This document shows, piece after piece, positions 7,397-16,620 of a stretch of 64,000 nt of DNA. A program made the position numbers and the translations under genes. Under the pieces are notes generated by a model, which made no database searches, had not been told where the DNA came from, and worked only from the letters and a program-made list of their open reading frames with translations. How positions within the stretch are numbered: position 1 is the stretch's first letter; each line of letters starts with the position of its first letter. The DNA is from CF-162 sp040882565. Its GTDB lineage: Bacteria; Chloroflexota; Dehalococcoidia; SM23-28-2; RBG-16-64-32. The stretch spans positions 62,001 through 126,000 of the forward strand of contig JBBEAZ010000011.1 in NCBI GenBank assembly GCA_040882565.1, in the 5' to 3' direction.

Positions 7397-9190
7397 ATGG
7401 CCAGCGTGACTGAGCACGATGCTCTCAACGCCCTCAAGGCGGAGATCATCCGCGGCGGCTGGAAGTTCAAGGCCCTCGCGGATCAGATTGGCGTCACGAA
7501 CCGTCACCTGAGCGAAGTCCTCAACGGCCGTGCCCGGCTCACTCAGCGCCTCGGCCAGCAGATCCACGACGCGACCAAGATCCCGATGGCTCTGATCCCA
7601 CTGGAGAGCACCATGAAGATCCTCGTCTGTGACCCCATCGCTGAAGACGGCATCGCGATCCTCAAGAAGGGCGGCGCCGACGTCGACGTGAAGACGGGCA
7701 TGACTCCCGAGCAATTGAAGAAGGCCGTCAACGGCTACGACGCCCTCGTCGTCCGCAGCGAGACGAAAATCACTGCCGAAATCTTCGAAGCCGCTTCGCA
7801 CCTGCAGGTCGTCGGCCGTGCCGGCGTCGGTGTCGACAACATCGACGTGGCTGCTGCGACACAGAAGGGCGTCGTTGTCGTCAACGCGCCGACCGGTAAC
7901 ACCACCTCCGCCGCCGAGCATGCGATCGCGCTGATGTTTTCGCTTTCTCGCAACATCCCTGAGGCGCACGCCTCTCTTCGTTCCGGGAAGTGGGAGCGGA
8001 GTAAGTTCCTCGGCCTCGAACTGCGGGGCAAGACGCTCGGCATCGTCGGCCTCGGCCAGGTTGGTTCAGAGGTGGCCCGCCGAGCGCGCGGGCTCGAGAT
8101 GCGCGTCATTGCTGTCGATCCCTTCGTCGCCGAAGAGCGGGCGCGTGTGTTGGGGGTCGAACTCGTGGCGATGGATGGCATCCTCAGCGAGTCCGACTTC
8201 ATCACGGTCCACACAACGCTTTCGGAGGGTACCAAGAAACTCATCGGCGAAGACGAGCTGCGCAAGATGAAACCCACCGCACGTGTGATTAACACGGCCC
8301 GCGGGGGCATCATCGATGAGACTGCGCTGGTCAAGGCGCTTGAGGAGGGCTGGATCGCCGGTGCCGCGATCGATGTCTTCGAGAAGGAGCCCGTTACGGA
8401 CCACCCGCTGTTCAGGACCGCCGGGGTCATCGTCACGCCGCACCTCGGCGCGTCGACTGCCGAGGCCCAGGAGCGTGTCGCCGTCGATGTTGCCGACCAG
8501 ATCCTTGCCGTGCTGGGCGGCGAGCCCGCGCGTTGGGCCGTCAACGCCCCGCTGATCGACCCGGAGACCTACACATACCTCGCGCCGTATCTGCCGGTCG
8601 CGCAGAAGGTCGCCTCGCTCGCGGTCCAGCTCCACCAGGGGCAACTTGATACGCTCGAAATCGACTACGCCGGCGATATCGCCCAGCACGACCTGACGCC
8701 GCTAAAGGCCGCCGTCATCGGCGGCCTACTCGGTAAGATTAGCGTCGAGCACGTGAATGTCGTGAACGCGGACATCATCGCCGAGCGCCGCGGTCTGCAG
8801 ATCAAGCAGGTCACCAGCCCCAGCCACGACATCTACGCCAACCTCATCACCGTGCGCATCGGCGCGGGCAAAGGCCAAACCGAAGTGGCCGGCACGATCG
8901 CCCACGACGGCGCCCACATCGTCTCCATCGACGGCTACTGGGTGGATGTCCCACCGAGCGAGGGCTACCTGCTGCTTGTCGAGAACAAGGACCGGCCCGG
9001 AATGGTAGGCGGCGTCGGCACGCTGATGGGTGAGTTCGGGGTCAATATCAGCTACATGAACGTCGGCCGCCACGCCAAGAGCGGCGTCGCCTTGATGGTG
9101 CTCGCCCTCGATGATCAACTGACGGCGGAGCAACTCGCGCGCGTCAAAGAAATTTCCGGCATCATCGCCGTCCGCCTCGCTCAACTGTAG
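7397..9190 (+). CDS. serA: D-3-phosphoglycerate dehydrogenase with an N-terminal XRE-type helix-turn-helix domain
   Basis: First enzyme of serine biosynthesis, oxidising 3-phosphoglycerate to 3-phosphohydroxypyruvate with NAD. Residues 72-597 are a complete type-I SerA. They begin MKILVCDPIAEDG, with the nucleotide-binding GIVGLGQVGSEVARR, the catalytic Arg in VINTARGGIIDE, the catalytic His in VTPHLGAST, the intervening (ASB) domain, and a C-terminal ACT domain (LLLVENKDRPGMVGGVGTL) that normally binds serine. The first 71 residues are extra and look like a Cro/XRE helix-turn-helix (ALADQIGVTNRHLSEVLNG). The frame is continuous, but the internal ATG at 7613 has a weak GGAG and could also be used. 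The promoter predicts a leaderless mRNA beginning at ATG 7397, which favours synthesis of the fused form. Follows an AGT-type aminotransferase. Confidence 0.93.
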   Translation: MASVTEHDALNALKAEIIRGGWKFKALADQIGVTNRHLSEVLNGRARLTQRLGQQIHDATKIPMALIPLESTMKILVCDPIAEDGIAILKKGGADVDVKTGMTPEQLKKAVNGYDALVVRSETKITAEIFEAASHLQVVGRAGVGVDNIDVAAATQKGVVVVNAPTGNTTSAAEHAIALMFSLSRNIPEAHASLRSGKWERSKFLGLELRGKTLGIVGLGQVGSEVARRARGLEMRVIAVDPFVAEERARVLGVELVAMDGILSESDFITVHTTLSEGTKKLIGEDELRKMKPTARVINTARGGIIDETALVKALEEGWIAGAAIDVFEKEPVTDHPLFRTAGVIVTPHLGASTAEAQERVAVDVADQILAVLGGEPARWAVNAPLIDPETYTYLAPYLPVAQKVASLAVQLHQGQLDTLEIDYAGDIAQHDLTPLKAAVIGGLLGKISVEHVNVVNADIIAERRGLQIKQVTSPSHDIYANLITVRIGAGKGQTEVAGTIAHDGAHIVSIDGYWVDVPPSEGYLLLVENKDRPGMVGGVGTLMGEFGVNISYMNVGRHAKSGVALMVLALDDQLTAEQLARVKEISGIIAVRLAQL

Positions 9191-9197
9191 CCAGGCG

Positions 9198-10481
9198 TTA
9201 GCCTTCCAGCAGGTTGAACACGAGTCCCGTTGGCACCTTTGGGTAGAAGAACGTCGACTTCTGTGGCATCCGCTCGCCTGAGTCGGCGAGTTCAAGTACC
9301 CGGTGCGCCGACACCGGCCGCACCAGTACGGCGTAGCGGGCTGTCCCATCGTCCACCTGGCGCACAGCATGCGCGGCGTCCTCCGTGAACCAGACGACCG
9401 ACTGATCCTTCATCTGTTCGCCCGAAAGACCCAGCCCGTAACCCATGATTGCGTGATTCGCGAGCGCGTAGTCCAGCGCCCGCCATTCTGGCGTGCGGTC
9501 CTGCGGGAGCAGCGCGTCGACACTGGCGGTGTCCCTGACGGTGACGACGAAGAGCCCTGCGTCAGCGACTGCCAGCCCGAAGGCAGCGTCGCCTTCCGCC
9601 GCCTCAATCGTCTGCATCAAACTGCCGGCGTCGCCCGCGAAGGGCTCGAAGCTGAACATGGGCTCGAGGCGTGCCTGCACCTCTTCCCACGGCGCGGCGG
9701 ACGCGCTCAGGCGGTGGGTGGGCAGCACGAGTAGCCCCGGATCGTCGACCGACACGAGGCCGACCAGCGCGAAGTTCTCTGGCTCGTCCCCGGTCCAGCT
9801 CGTGGCCTTCGCGCACACTTCATCGCGGTACATCAGCGCCGTCTCGAATCGATGGTGGCCGTCGGCGATGTAGAGGGTCCGTTCTGCGAACGTGCGCTCG
9901 ATTTCCGCGACGATGCCGGCCTCGTCGATCCTGACGAGACGATGGTGTTGCCCGTCTGCTGCCTCGAACTCGGTCAGGGGGATCTGCTGGTGTTCACCCT
10001 CGGTGAGCAAGTCTCGGACGCGCCGGTCGTCATCGCGGTAGAAGAGGAAGACCGGGCTACCGTTGATGTGCGCGGCGCGCATCAGTTCCAGGCGGTCCGC
10101 CTTGTGCTTTGGGAACGTTTGCTCGTGTGGCAGGACGCCCCCGTCTGTCCAGGGGACAACGCGTAGAGTGGCGAAGAGCAGCGTCCGGCTGAACGTGCTC
10201 TCGCCGTACGGGAACGTCTGCTGCAGCAGGTAGAACGCTGGCAAGGAGTCTCGCCGTAGGACGCTTTCGTCGATGAACTGCCGCAAGGCGCGCGCGGCGT
10301 TGTCGTAGCGGCCGCCGTCATCGTCGAGCGCCAGCTCGATGTGCACGGCGTTGTACGGGGAGCGCTTGTGCAGCTCGCGCTGCAACTCGGGTGAGATCGT
10401 ATCGAAGGGCGGACAGACGATCGTTGCGAGGTCGAGTTGGGGGTCGTAGCGCAGCGCGCGAAAGGGGCGGACGTCAGCCAT
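9198..10481 (-). CDS. DUF1015 family protein
   Basis: A 427-residue DUF1015 protein. ADVRPFRALRYDP is the family opening, followed by CPPFDTISPE, a central FPKHKADRLELM and the hallmark YIADGHHRFETAL; the C-terminal half has MPQKSTFFYPKVPTGLVF. The biochemical role is not established to my knowledge. The DGHHR motif is reminiscent of the DGHxR motif of ParB-related free-serine kinases (SerK/SbnI), and the gene is tail-to-tail with serA. A role in serine metabolism or its control is an inference from motif plus neighbourhood. The start at ATG 10481 (MADVRPF) is chosen over an upstream in-frame codon because it matches the family N-terminus. Confidence 0.87.
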   Translation of the reverse strand: MADVRPFRALRYDPQLDLATIVCPPFDTISPELQRELHKRSPYNAVHIELALDDDGGRYDNAARALRQFIDESVLRRDSLPAFYLLQQTFPYGESTFSRTLLFATLRVVPWTDGGVLPHEQTFPKHKADRLELMRAAHINGSPVFLFYRDDDRRVRDLLTEGEHQQIPLTEFEAADGQHHRLVRIDEAGIVAEIERTFAERTLYIADGHHRFETALMYRDEVCAKATSWTGDEPENFALVGLVSVDDPGLLVLPTHRLSASAAPWEEVQARLEPMFSFEPFAGDAGSLMQTIEAAEGDAAFGLAVADAGLFVVTVRDTASVDALLPQDRTPEWRALDYALANHAIMGYGLGLSGEQMKDQSVVWFTEDAAHAVRQVDDGTARYAVLVRPVSAHRVLELADSGERMPQKSTFFYPKVPTGLVFNLLEG

Positions 10482-10545
10482 CAAGGCCGAGCATAGCATT
10501 CGGCTGGCGACAGCGGCCAGCGCCTGCTAACGTGAGTTTCTGCCC

Positions 10546-10866
10546 ATGCCGTACTGCGTGTTTTGTCAGATCGCCGAGCACAAAGAACCCGCTGAAATCC
10601 TCTACGAGGACGACGAAGTGATCGTCTTCCGCAACCGCCTGCGCTGGGTGCCGACGATGCTCCTCAGCGTTCCAAAGCGCCACATCACCCAGGCTGAGTT
10701 GTGGCGCGACCTAGGCCGCGTCGGTGAGATCGCCGTGCGCATGGGCCAGGAACACTGCCGTGGCGGTTTCCGCCTGCTATCGAACTTCGGCCACGACGCG
10801 ATGCAGAGCCAGGAACACGGTCACGTGCACATCCTCGGAGGGACGTTCCTTGGCGAGTATGCGTAG
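10546..10866 (+). CDS. HIT domain protein (histidine triad)
   Basis: A 106-residue histidine-triad nucleotide-binding protein. CVFCQIAEHKEPAEILYEDD is the typical HIT start with its CxxC, and the catalytic triad reads HGHVHIL near residue 93. Such proteins hydrolyse AMP-X linkages such as adenosine phosphoramidates. The middle is shorter than usual, lacking the long PxHV strand region (here SVPKRHITQ). It ends 12 nt from the convergent rph. Confidence 0.87.
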   Translation: MPYCVFCQIAEHKEPAEILYEDDEVIVFRNRLRWVPTMLLSVPKRHITQAELWRDLGRVGEIAVRMGQEHCRGGFRLLSNFGHDAMQSQEHGHVHILGGTFLGEYA

Positions 10867-10877
10867 CGTGGAACGGC

Positions 10878-11621
10878 TTAGGCAGCGGGCACAGCGACCG
10901 TTATGCCCGCCTCCGCCAGGGCCGACTTTTGTGCGCTGAACAGCTCGCGGATGCCGCCTTCGGCCATGTCGATCAGGCCCGTCATTTCGTCGCGGGTGAA
11001 GGGGCGGGTCTCGCCCGTACCCTGCAGTTCCACCATCTCGCCGGCCTCTGTCATTACGACGTTGAAGTCCACGGAGGCGCCGTAGTCCTCGCTGTAGTCC
11101 AGGTCGAGTAGCGCCATGTCGTCGACGAGCCCGCAGCTCACGGCTGCTACTCCGCAGCGGACAGGGGTCGACGAGTACGCGCCCGTATCCACCAGCTTGC
11201 CGAAGGCCTGCACGAGCGCCACGTATGCGCCGGTGATCGACGCTGTTCGCGTCCCGCCGTCGGCTCGGATCACGTCGCAGTCGACCGTGAACGTGCGCTC
11301 GCCCAGCAGGTCGAGCCGTGCCACTGAGCGAAGCGAGCGGCCGATGAGGCGCTGGATCTCTGCGGTGCGGCCCGACGTCGCGCTCTTTTCTCGTGACGTT
11401 CGCTGTAGCGTCGAGCGTGGCAGCATCGAGTATTCGGCCGTGATCCATCCCGAGCCGGATCCGATCGCGAACCGTGGCAGGCGGTCTTCGGTAGTCACGG
11501 CGCAGAGCACGGTCGTTCCGCCCATCGTGATCAGCGCTGAGCCTTCGGCGTGGGCGAGGAATCCGGGCTCGATCTGCACAGGGCGCAGTTCAGTTGGGCG
11601 TCTGCCGTCATTTCGAATCAT
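10878..11621 (-). CDS. rph: Ribonuclease PH
   Basis: Phosphorolytic 3'-to-5' exoribonuclease that trims tRNA 3' ends. All family landmarks are present: RNDGRRPTELRPV at the N-terminus, EGSALITMGGTTVLCAV, EYSMLPRSTLQRTSRE, RTAEIQRLIGRSLRSV, TVDCDVIRADGGTRTASITGA with the phosphate-binding Arg, and CGLVDDMALLDLDYSEDY. The length of 247 is normal. The phosphorolysis and ring-assembly residues look intact. Convergent with the HIT gene. Confidence 0.96.
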   Translation of the reverse strand: MIRNDGRRPTELRPVQIEPGFLAHAEGSALITMGGTTVLCAVTTEDRLPRFAIGSGSGWITAEYSMLPRSTLQRTSREKSATSGRTAEIQRLIGRSLRSVARLDLLGERTFTVDCDVIRADGGTRTASITGAYVALVQAFGKLVDTGAYSSTPVRCGVAAVSCGLVDDMALLDLDYSEDYGASVDFNVVMTEAGEMVELQGTGETRPFTRDEMTGLIDMAEGGIRELFSAQKSALAEAGITVAVPAA

Positions 11622-11648
11622 GGGTCGAGTATAGCCGGTCGGGTTCGC

Positions 11649-12167
11649 TCAGGGCAGAAGGACGATAGGCACCTGCACCATGTTGATGACGCTGCCGTCC
11701 ATGGCGCTGAGCATGTAGACCTCGAGGCAGGCATCGGTCGCCTCCGTCACTTCGAACGCCACCGGCTCCTCGTACGGCGCCAGCACCTGGCCCTCTTCCG
11801 TCATCCCCGGCTGGTCAGTGATTTCGTTCCCTTCCGCATCGACGATCGTGATGTGGAATACCGCTTCGAAGGCTGTTGCCAGCCCCTGCACTACCAGCGG
11901 ACTGCTCACCTGCAGTCCTGCGCTCGGCGAGTTCACGATCAATTCGTCGGGCGTTGCCGAGTCAGGGTTCTCCGGGCAAACGTTCGTTACGGTTGGCCCG
12001 GGCGTCGCTGTGACCTCGTCTGTCGCCGAAGGGCTTTCGCTCGCGGTGGGCGCCCCTGTGACCGATCCAGCAGGCGTCTGCGTCACGTCGGTGTCGTCAT
12101 CGTCGTCGCCGCACGCAGCGAAGGCCGCTACGGCAGTCATTGTTAACAGGAGCAGCAGCATTTTCAT
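11649..12167 (-). CDS. Lipoprotein with one Gmad2 immunoglobulin-like domain
   Basis: A 172-residue predicted lipoprotein. The start at ATG 12167 has GGAGG 6 nt upstream. A hydrophobic signal (MKMLLLLLTMTAVAAFAAC) ends at a lipobox-like FAAC, followed by an acidic and Thr/Pro/Ser-rich linker. One domain of about 105 residues follows (ELIVNSPSAGLQVSSPLVVQG ... FEVTEATDACLEVYMLS). It matches the Gmad2 Ig-like fold found in spore-germination and other surface proteins. It lies 14 nt after a related two-domain gene, so the two form an operon from local duplication. The role, presumably at the cell surface, is unknown. Confidence 0.75.
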   Translation of the reverse strand: MKMLLLLLTMTAVAAFAACGDDDDDTDVTQTPAGSVTGAPTASESPSATDEVTATPGPTVTNVCPENPDSATPDELIVNSPSAGLQVSSPLVVQGLATAFEAVFHITIVDAEGNEITDQPGMTEEGQVLAPYEEPVAFEVTEATDACLEVYMLSAMDGSVINMVQVPIVLLP

Positions 12168-12181
12168 CTCAATCCTCCGTA

Positions 12182-13045
12182 CTATTGCGGCGGCAGCAAG
12201 ACAATGTGCCGCTGCGCGATGTTGATGATCGAGCCGTCCGCCGCGCTGTGCGAGAAGACCTGCAGGCACGCCCGAGTCTCCTCCGGCACTGCGAACTGGA
12301 TCGACACATCGAACGGCGAAAGAGTCCCGCCATCCGCCGTCATGGCGTCCTGGTCGACCAGCGCGGTGCCATCCGGATGAAGCACTCTGATCTGGATTAC
12401 GGCCTCGAACGCTGCGGCCTCGCCTCGCACTTTGAGCGGGCTACTGACTCGGTCGTCTGTTGCCGGCGCATCGATGACCACCTCCTCTGTGGTGGCCGGG
12501 TCCGGATTGTCTGGACACACCTCGGCCGCGCTCGGCTCCGGGGCCGCGCTTTCAGTGGGCTCGCCGCTAGCCGGCTCCGGCGGTAGCAGCGCCAGCGGCA
12601 CCTGTACCATGTCCGTCACTCCGCCCTCCTGCGGGCGCAGAAGATACACTTCGAGACAGGCGTCGGTCGGCTCATCCACCGCAAATGTGATCGTCTCCTC
12701 GAAGTTCGCATTGACGTGCCCGAAGTTGGTCGAGCCGCCCTGGTCGAAGATCACGTTGGTCTCAGAGTCCAAAGCACGAAACCACACGCGGCCCTCGAAC
12801 TCCGGCGCCGAACCCTGCACAATCAGCGGGCTTGTCGCGCTGTCGCCCTCAACTGGCGTGCTGATCGTCAATTCCGCCGCCATGGCGGGATCGGGGTTCG
12901 GTCCGCAGATGTCGGCGGCCGACGGCCCCGGAGTCAGGGTCGGCTCGGGCGACGGAGTGGGGGTGGCGCCATCGTCGTCACCGCCGCAGGCGACCAATGT
13001 CGCAGAGGCGCACGCGACCAGTATCAGCGCAAGTAGTGTCTTCAT
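12182..13045 (-). CDS. Lipoprotein with two Gmad2 immunoglobulin-like domains
   Basis: A 287-residue predicted lipoprotein. ATG 13045 has GGAG just upstream. A signal sequence (MKTLLALILVACASATLVAC) carries a good lipobox LVAC, then an acidic, Thr/Pro-rich linker. Two Gmad2-like domains follow, each introduced by a CxxNPDPA-type segment (CGPNPDPAMAAELTIS and CPDNPDPATTEEVVID) and each ending in a DACLEVYLL or RACLQVFSH strand. The paired Cys in each repeat could form a disulphide outside the cell. It is paralogous to the single-domain lipoprotein immediately downstream. The ligand or function is unknown. Confidence 0.75.
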   Translation of the reverse strand: MKTLLALILVACASATLVACGGDDDGATPTPSPEPTLTPGPSAADICGPNPDPAMAAELTISTPVEGDSATSPLIVQGSAPEFEGRVWFRALDSETNVIFDQGGSTNFGHVNANFEETITFAVDEPTDACLEVYLLRPQEGGVTDMVQVPLALLPPEPASGEPTESAAPEPSAAEVCPDNPDPATTEEVVIDAPATDDRVSSPLKVRGEAAAFEAVIQIRVLHPDGTALVDQDAMTADGGTLSPFDVSIQFAVPEETRACLQVFSHSAADGSIINIAQRHIVLLPPQ

Positions 13046-13116
13046 AGTCTCCAGTCTGGGGGCGGCAATCCGCACGCTCAATATCTGAAACGACGGGATT
13101 GCTTCAGGGGTTCCGT

Positions 13117-13994
13117 TTACGGTTGCGGCAGGCGCGCAGTCACCGGTAGCAACGCCGGCACTGCACCGTGCGGCTCCGTCTGGTACCAGTAGGCAGTTGA
13201 CGAATAGTCGTGCGAAAGGTGCTTCGCGTGCCCGTGCTCGATCGTCACCCGGATCGACTCCCGGAAATGCACCGGATCCTCAATGTGATAGCGATACACC
13301 GACTGCTTGTCCTTGCAGAGCCACCCTTCGGTGCCCGTCGAGGCGATAGGCTGGCCGTGGTATGGAATGCAGAATTCAGTCGGCGGACTCGAGGCCGTAT
13401 TGAAGTAGTCTTCCGTGCCTGTGCCGTGCGGCGTCGGCGATGTATCTCCGTCGATGAAGATCATGTCGTCGCCCCGGCCGGTGGCCGGGTTCTCGCGCCG
13501 CCATTGGGCGTGGAAGAGCGCGGCGTTGTCCAGCGGCGTTTCTTAGGTCTCGTAGTCGATGTAGAAGTACGCGACCAGCCGCCGCTCGCCCTCATTCGTC
13601 AGCTCGATCCGCGCTTGGCGGTTGAACGGCATCGGGAAGTAGCAGTTGAAGCCACGGCCGTCGCGCGGACTCATCGTCAGCCTCAGCGACCAGCCCTCCT
13701 TGATGAGTCCATGCCCCAGGCCGAAGAGTCGCCCGTGGGACTCCAACGCACGGCGTCGTCGCGCCGCCCAGAACGTGCGCAGGACGCTGCGGCCCGGGTA
13801 CGCTTCTTCACGAGAGGCCGGGGTCATCCAGATGTGGCGCGCACCGCCCTGCCCCCTCGACTGGCGCCAGCGTCCGCGTCTCCCCCGGCTGCAACATCCA
13901 GAAGTCCAGGTGCCGCCCGACACGTCGTAGACGCACGGCCACGGCGAGCGTCCCGCAGGAAAGGGAGTCCGGAGAGGGACGAGGAACCGAGCAT
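13117..13994 (-). pseudogene. Degraded GH172 / DUF2961 glycoside hydrolase
   Basis: Pieces of a DUF2961 (GH172) protein lie in order on the minus strand but in changing frames. They are LSGLPFLRDARRGRAS after ATG 13994; HLDFWMLQPGETRTLAPVEG in a second frame; HIWMTP, GRGFNCYFPMPFNRQAR and AYFYIDYE in a third frame; then an in-frame TAA at 13543-13545; then LDNAALFHAQWRRENP joined directly to GDDMIFIDGD, HGTGTEDYFN, YRYHIEDPVHF and IRVTIEHGHA. The roughly 40 residues usual between the WRRENP and DDMIFIDGD motifs are missing. At least two frameshifts, one stop and one deletion make this a dead gene. The stop is TAA, so selenocysteine read-through is not an explanation. Confidence 0.85.
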
Positions 13995-14237
13995 GCCAGA
14001 CGGTTGATTGGCCCGAGGGCGAAACTTGATTGCGTTTTAGAGTTTTCCTTGGATCCGGGGGCCGGCAGATTGGAATTTGGGGGCGCATCTTGATTGAGTT
14101 CGGGATGATCGAACCCGGGGGTCTGTGCGTGGAGGAATGCAGGCAGGCGACTGAGTGGGCGAACGTCATTCGTGGCGACGGCATTGGCGCGACCGCAGGA
14201 TAGCAGACGGCGCGCGTAGGTGAGTGGGGAAATGGCG

Positions 14238-16613
14238 CTACCGCTGCGTCGTTACCCAGATGCGCGAGCCGTCAGTCTCGATGCGCACGTCGCCAACCTC
14301 GTCCGTTCGCAGGACATAGTCGCCGCGCAGGCGCGCGAGTACTTCGTCGGTCGGGTGGCCGTAGGTGTTGCCGGCGCCGACCGAGATGACGTCGATGGCG
14401 GGGCCAACCCGTGCGAGAAACGGCGGTGATGTCGACGTGCTCGACCCGTGGTGCGGCACTTTCAGGACGGTTGCCCGCAACTCCGAGCCTGATCGCACGA
14501 GCGCGGTTTCTGCGCTTTCCTCGATGTCGGCTGTCAGGAGGAACGACACGTCGCCCATGACTAGCCGCACGACCGTAGAGGCATCGTTCAGGTCGCTCGA
14601 AGCGGCCAGGGGCAAAGACACCGGTCCTATCACCTCAAGCCGTGCGCCGCCGCCGAGGTTGATCGACTGGCCGCGCTCAGCCACGTAGCGCGGCACATCG
14701 GCAGCGTCGATCGCGTCGCGCCACGCGTCGTAGAAAGGCGAGTCCGCCTCGACGGCGCTGTCCAGCACGGCGCCTACGTCGTAGGCGCCGATGACCTCGG
14801 GCAGGCCGCCGATGTGGTCGTCCTGTGGGTGCGTCGCGATGACGAGGTCGATGCGGCGGTCGTAGAACGGTAACGCGCGTCCAAGCGCCGCTGAGATCAC
14901 CTCGCCGCCGGCGCCGCCGTCTACGAGGACTCGCTGGCCGCCCGGCCCCTCGATCAATGTGGCGTCACCCTGGCCGACATCGAGGAAGGTCACGGATAGT
15001 CTGTCGTCGTCCTCGTGCGTGAGCACGGCCGTCCATGCGAGCATCCCGGCTGCCACCAGGACTGCGCCGAGCGCGAGTGGGCGCGTAAACCGAGGCGATG
15101 GACGCGGGAATACAGGCGGTAATTGGGGCACGGTCACCGGGCGGGCCATGAGCCAGACGGTGGCTGCCGCCAGCGCCGTGTAGCACGGTGCGACCATCCA
15201 CCACTCGATCCCACCGAGCGCAATCGAGGCCGCGGGCAGCCTGTCGAACAATTCGATCACCCAGGTCATGTAAGTCGCCGGGAGCCATGCCAGCCATGCC
15301 AGCGCCTCCCCTCCGGGGAGCCCGCTCGCCAAGAGGGCCAGTGCCGATGTGAATGCGACGGCTACGAAGGCGGGCACCGCGAAGATGTTTGCCGGGAGCG
15401 CGACGAGCGAGATCCGGCCGAAGGTCACCGCTGTGATGGGCAGCGTCACGAGGATCGCCGACAGGCTGACTGCACCCGACTCGATCAGGGGTCGCACGAT
15501 GGGCGAACGCGCCAGCGCCGGCCAGTGCGCGACCAGCGTCACGGCTCGCGTGGCCAGCTCGCGACCGAGGGTCATCAGGCCGATTGTCGCCGCGAAACTG
15601 AGCTGGAAGCCGACGTCGTGCACGACCTGAGGATCGAGCGCGGTCATGCCGGCGGCGGCCAGCAGCAGCGCGACCGGCGCTGTGTTCTGCCGACCAACGG
15701 CGATGGACATAACGTAGATTGCACCCATGATCGCCGCTCTCACCACTGATGCCTGTGCGCCGACGAGCATTGCGTACCCGGCGATCGTCACAAGGGCAAG
15801 CAGCGCCGCGGGACGTCTGCCGATGATCCACGCCAGGCCGGCGATGATGAGACCCGCCAGAAGTGAGACGTTCTGCCCGGACACGGCAACAAGGTGAGAC
15901 GTGCCGGTCACGTTCATCGCGTCGCGCAGGTCCGCCGGGATGCTCGAACGGCCGCCCAGCAGAACGCCACTTGCTAGCGATGCCTGAGGTTCTGGTAGGG
16001 TGTCATCCAGCCGGTTCGTCAGGGATCCCCGCAAGTCGATTACCGTTTCTCTCAGTGCGCTACCGTGGCCAGTGTCGAGGAGTGTCATCTCCGGATAGGC
16101 GGCGATCGACACGATGCCGCGGCGCAGCAAGTGGTCGCGATAGTCGAAATCGGGGAATGTGGGTGGCGTCTCCAGCTCGCCCTCGATCTGGACCAGGTCG
16201 CCGTATTCGTACTCAGGGAACAATGGCGTTCTGACAAGGACCTTTCCCTTCGCCTCTTCCCAGCGCTCGCCGTCGAGCGTCTCGCGCACCTCGACTCGGT
16301 ACAGCCGCCCGGTCGCGCGCTCGTCCGGTTCGTCGTCGATGACGCCGCGCAGCGTGACGGCCCCATCCGCGTCGTTATGTGCGGCGACAGTGCCTACCGT
16401 TGACGGCTGCGTGGCGTCATAGCGCCAGGAGGCCCCGGCGACGAGCAGAATTCCGGCTGCGATCACCAGGAAGGTCGCCGGCCGCGGCCTCAGCGCGAAG
16501 GTGGCTCCCGCGAGGAGCGAAGCCACGACTACGGCGGCTGCTGGGTCAGCACCGGTGGACGCCGCGGCGACAACCCCGAGGAGCCAGGCCAGTGCCAGCA
16601 CCGCTGTTATCAT
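14238..16613 (-). CDS. comEC: ComEC/Rec2 competence protein (DNA uptake channel)
   Basis: Multi-pass inner-membrane protein that moves single-stranded DNA into the cytoplasm during transformation. The 791 residues show the three expected parts. First is an N-terminal membrane and OB-like DUF4131 region. Next is the Competence domain with the hallmark GTSHLVAVSGQNVSLL and many hydrophobic helices. Last is a C-terminal metallo-beta-lactamase-like domain (VTFLDVGQGDATLIEGPGG, ATHPQDDHIGGL, LKVPHHGSSTS). The first metal motif reads THPQDDH rather than HxHxDH, as is common in ComEC. It starts 8 nt after comEA stops, so the two form a competence operon. Pilus genes are not in the window. Confidence 0.94.
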   Translation of the reverse strand: MITAVLALAWLLGVVAAASTGADPAAAVVVASLLAGATFALRPRPATFLVIAAGILLVAGASWRYDATQPSTVGTVAAHNDADGAVTLRGVIDDEPDERATGRLYRVEVRETLDGERWEEAKGKVLVRTPLFPEYEYGDLVQIEGELETPPTFPDFDYRDHLLRRGIVSIAAYPEMTLLDTGHGSALRETVIDLRGSLTNRLDDTLPEPQASLASGVLLGGRSSIPADLRDAMNVTGTSHLVAVSGQNVSLLAGLIIAGLAWIIGRRPAALLALVTIAGYAMLVGAQASVVRAAIMGAIYVMSIAVGRQNTAPVALLLAAAGMTALDPQVVHDVGFQLSFAATIGLMTLGRELATRAVTLVAHWPALARSPIVRPLIESGAVSLSAILVTLPITAVTFGRISLVALPANIFAVPAFVAVAFTSALALLASGLPGGEALAWLAWLPATYMTWVIELFDRLPAASIALGGIEWWMVAPCYTALAAATVWLMARPVTVPQLPPVFPRPSPRFTRPLALGAVLVAAGMLAWTAVLTHEDDDRLSVTFLDVGQGDATLIEGPGGQRVLVDGGAGGEVISAALGRALPFYDRRIDLVIATHPQDDHIGGLPEVIGAYDVGAVLDSAVEADSPFYDAWRDAIDAADVPRYVAERGQSINLGGGARLEVIGPVSLPLAASSDLNDASTVVRLVMGDVSFLLTADIEESAETALVRSGSELRATVLKVPHHGSSTSTSPPFLARVGPAIDVISVGAGNTYGHPTDEVLARLRGDYVLRTDEVGDVRIETDGSRIWVTTQR

Positions 16614-16620
16614 CGGCGGC

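Noticed and set aside
13543..13545. In-frame stop in the GH172 gene as a possible recoded (selenocysteine) codon, given selA nearby
   Set aside because: The codon is TAA, not TGA, and the gene has additional frameshifts and a deletion.
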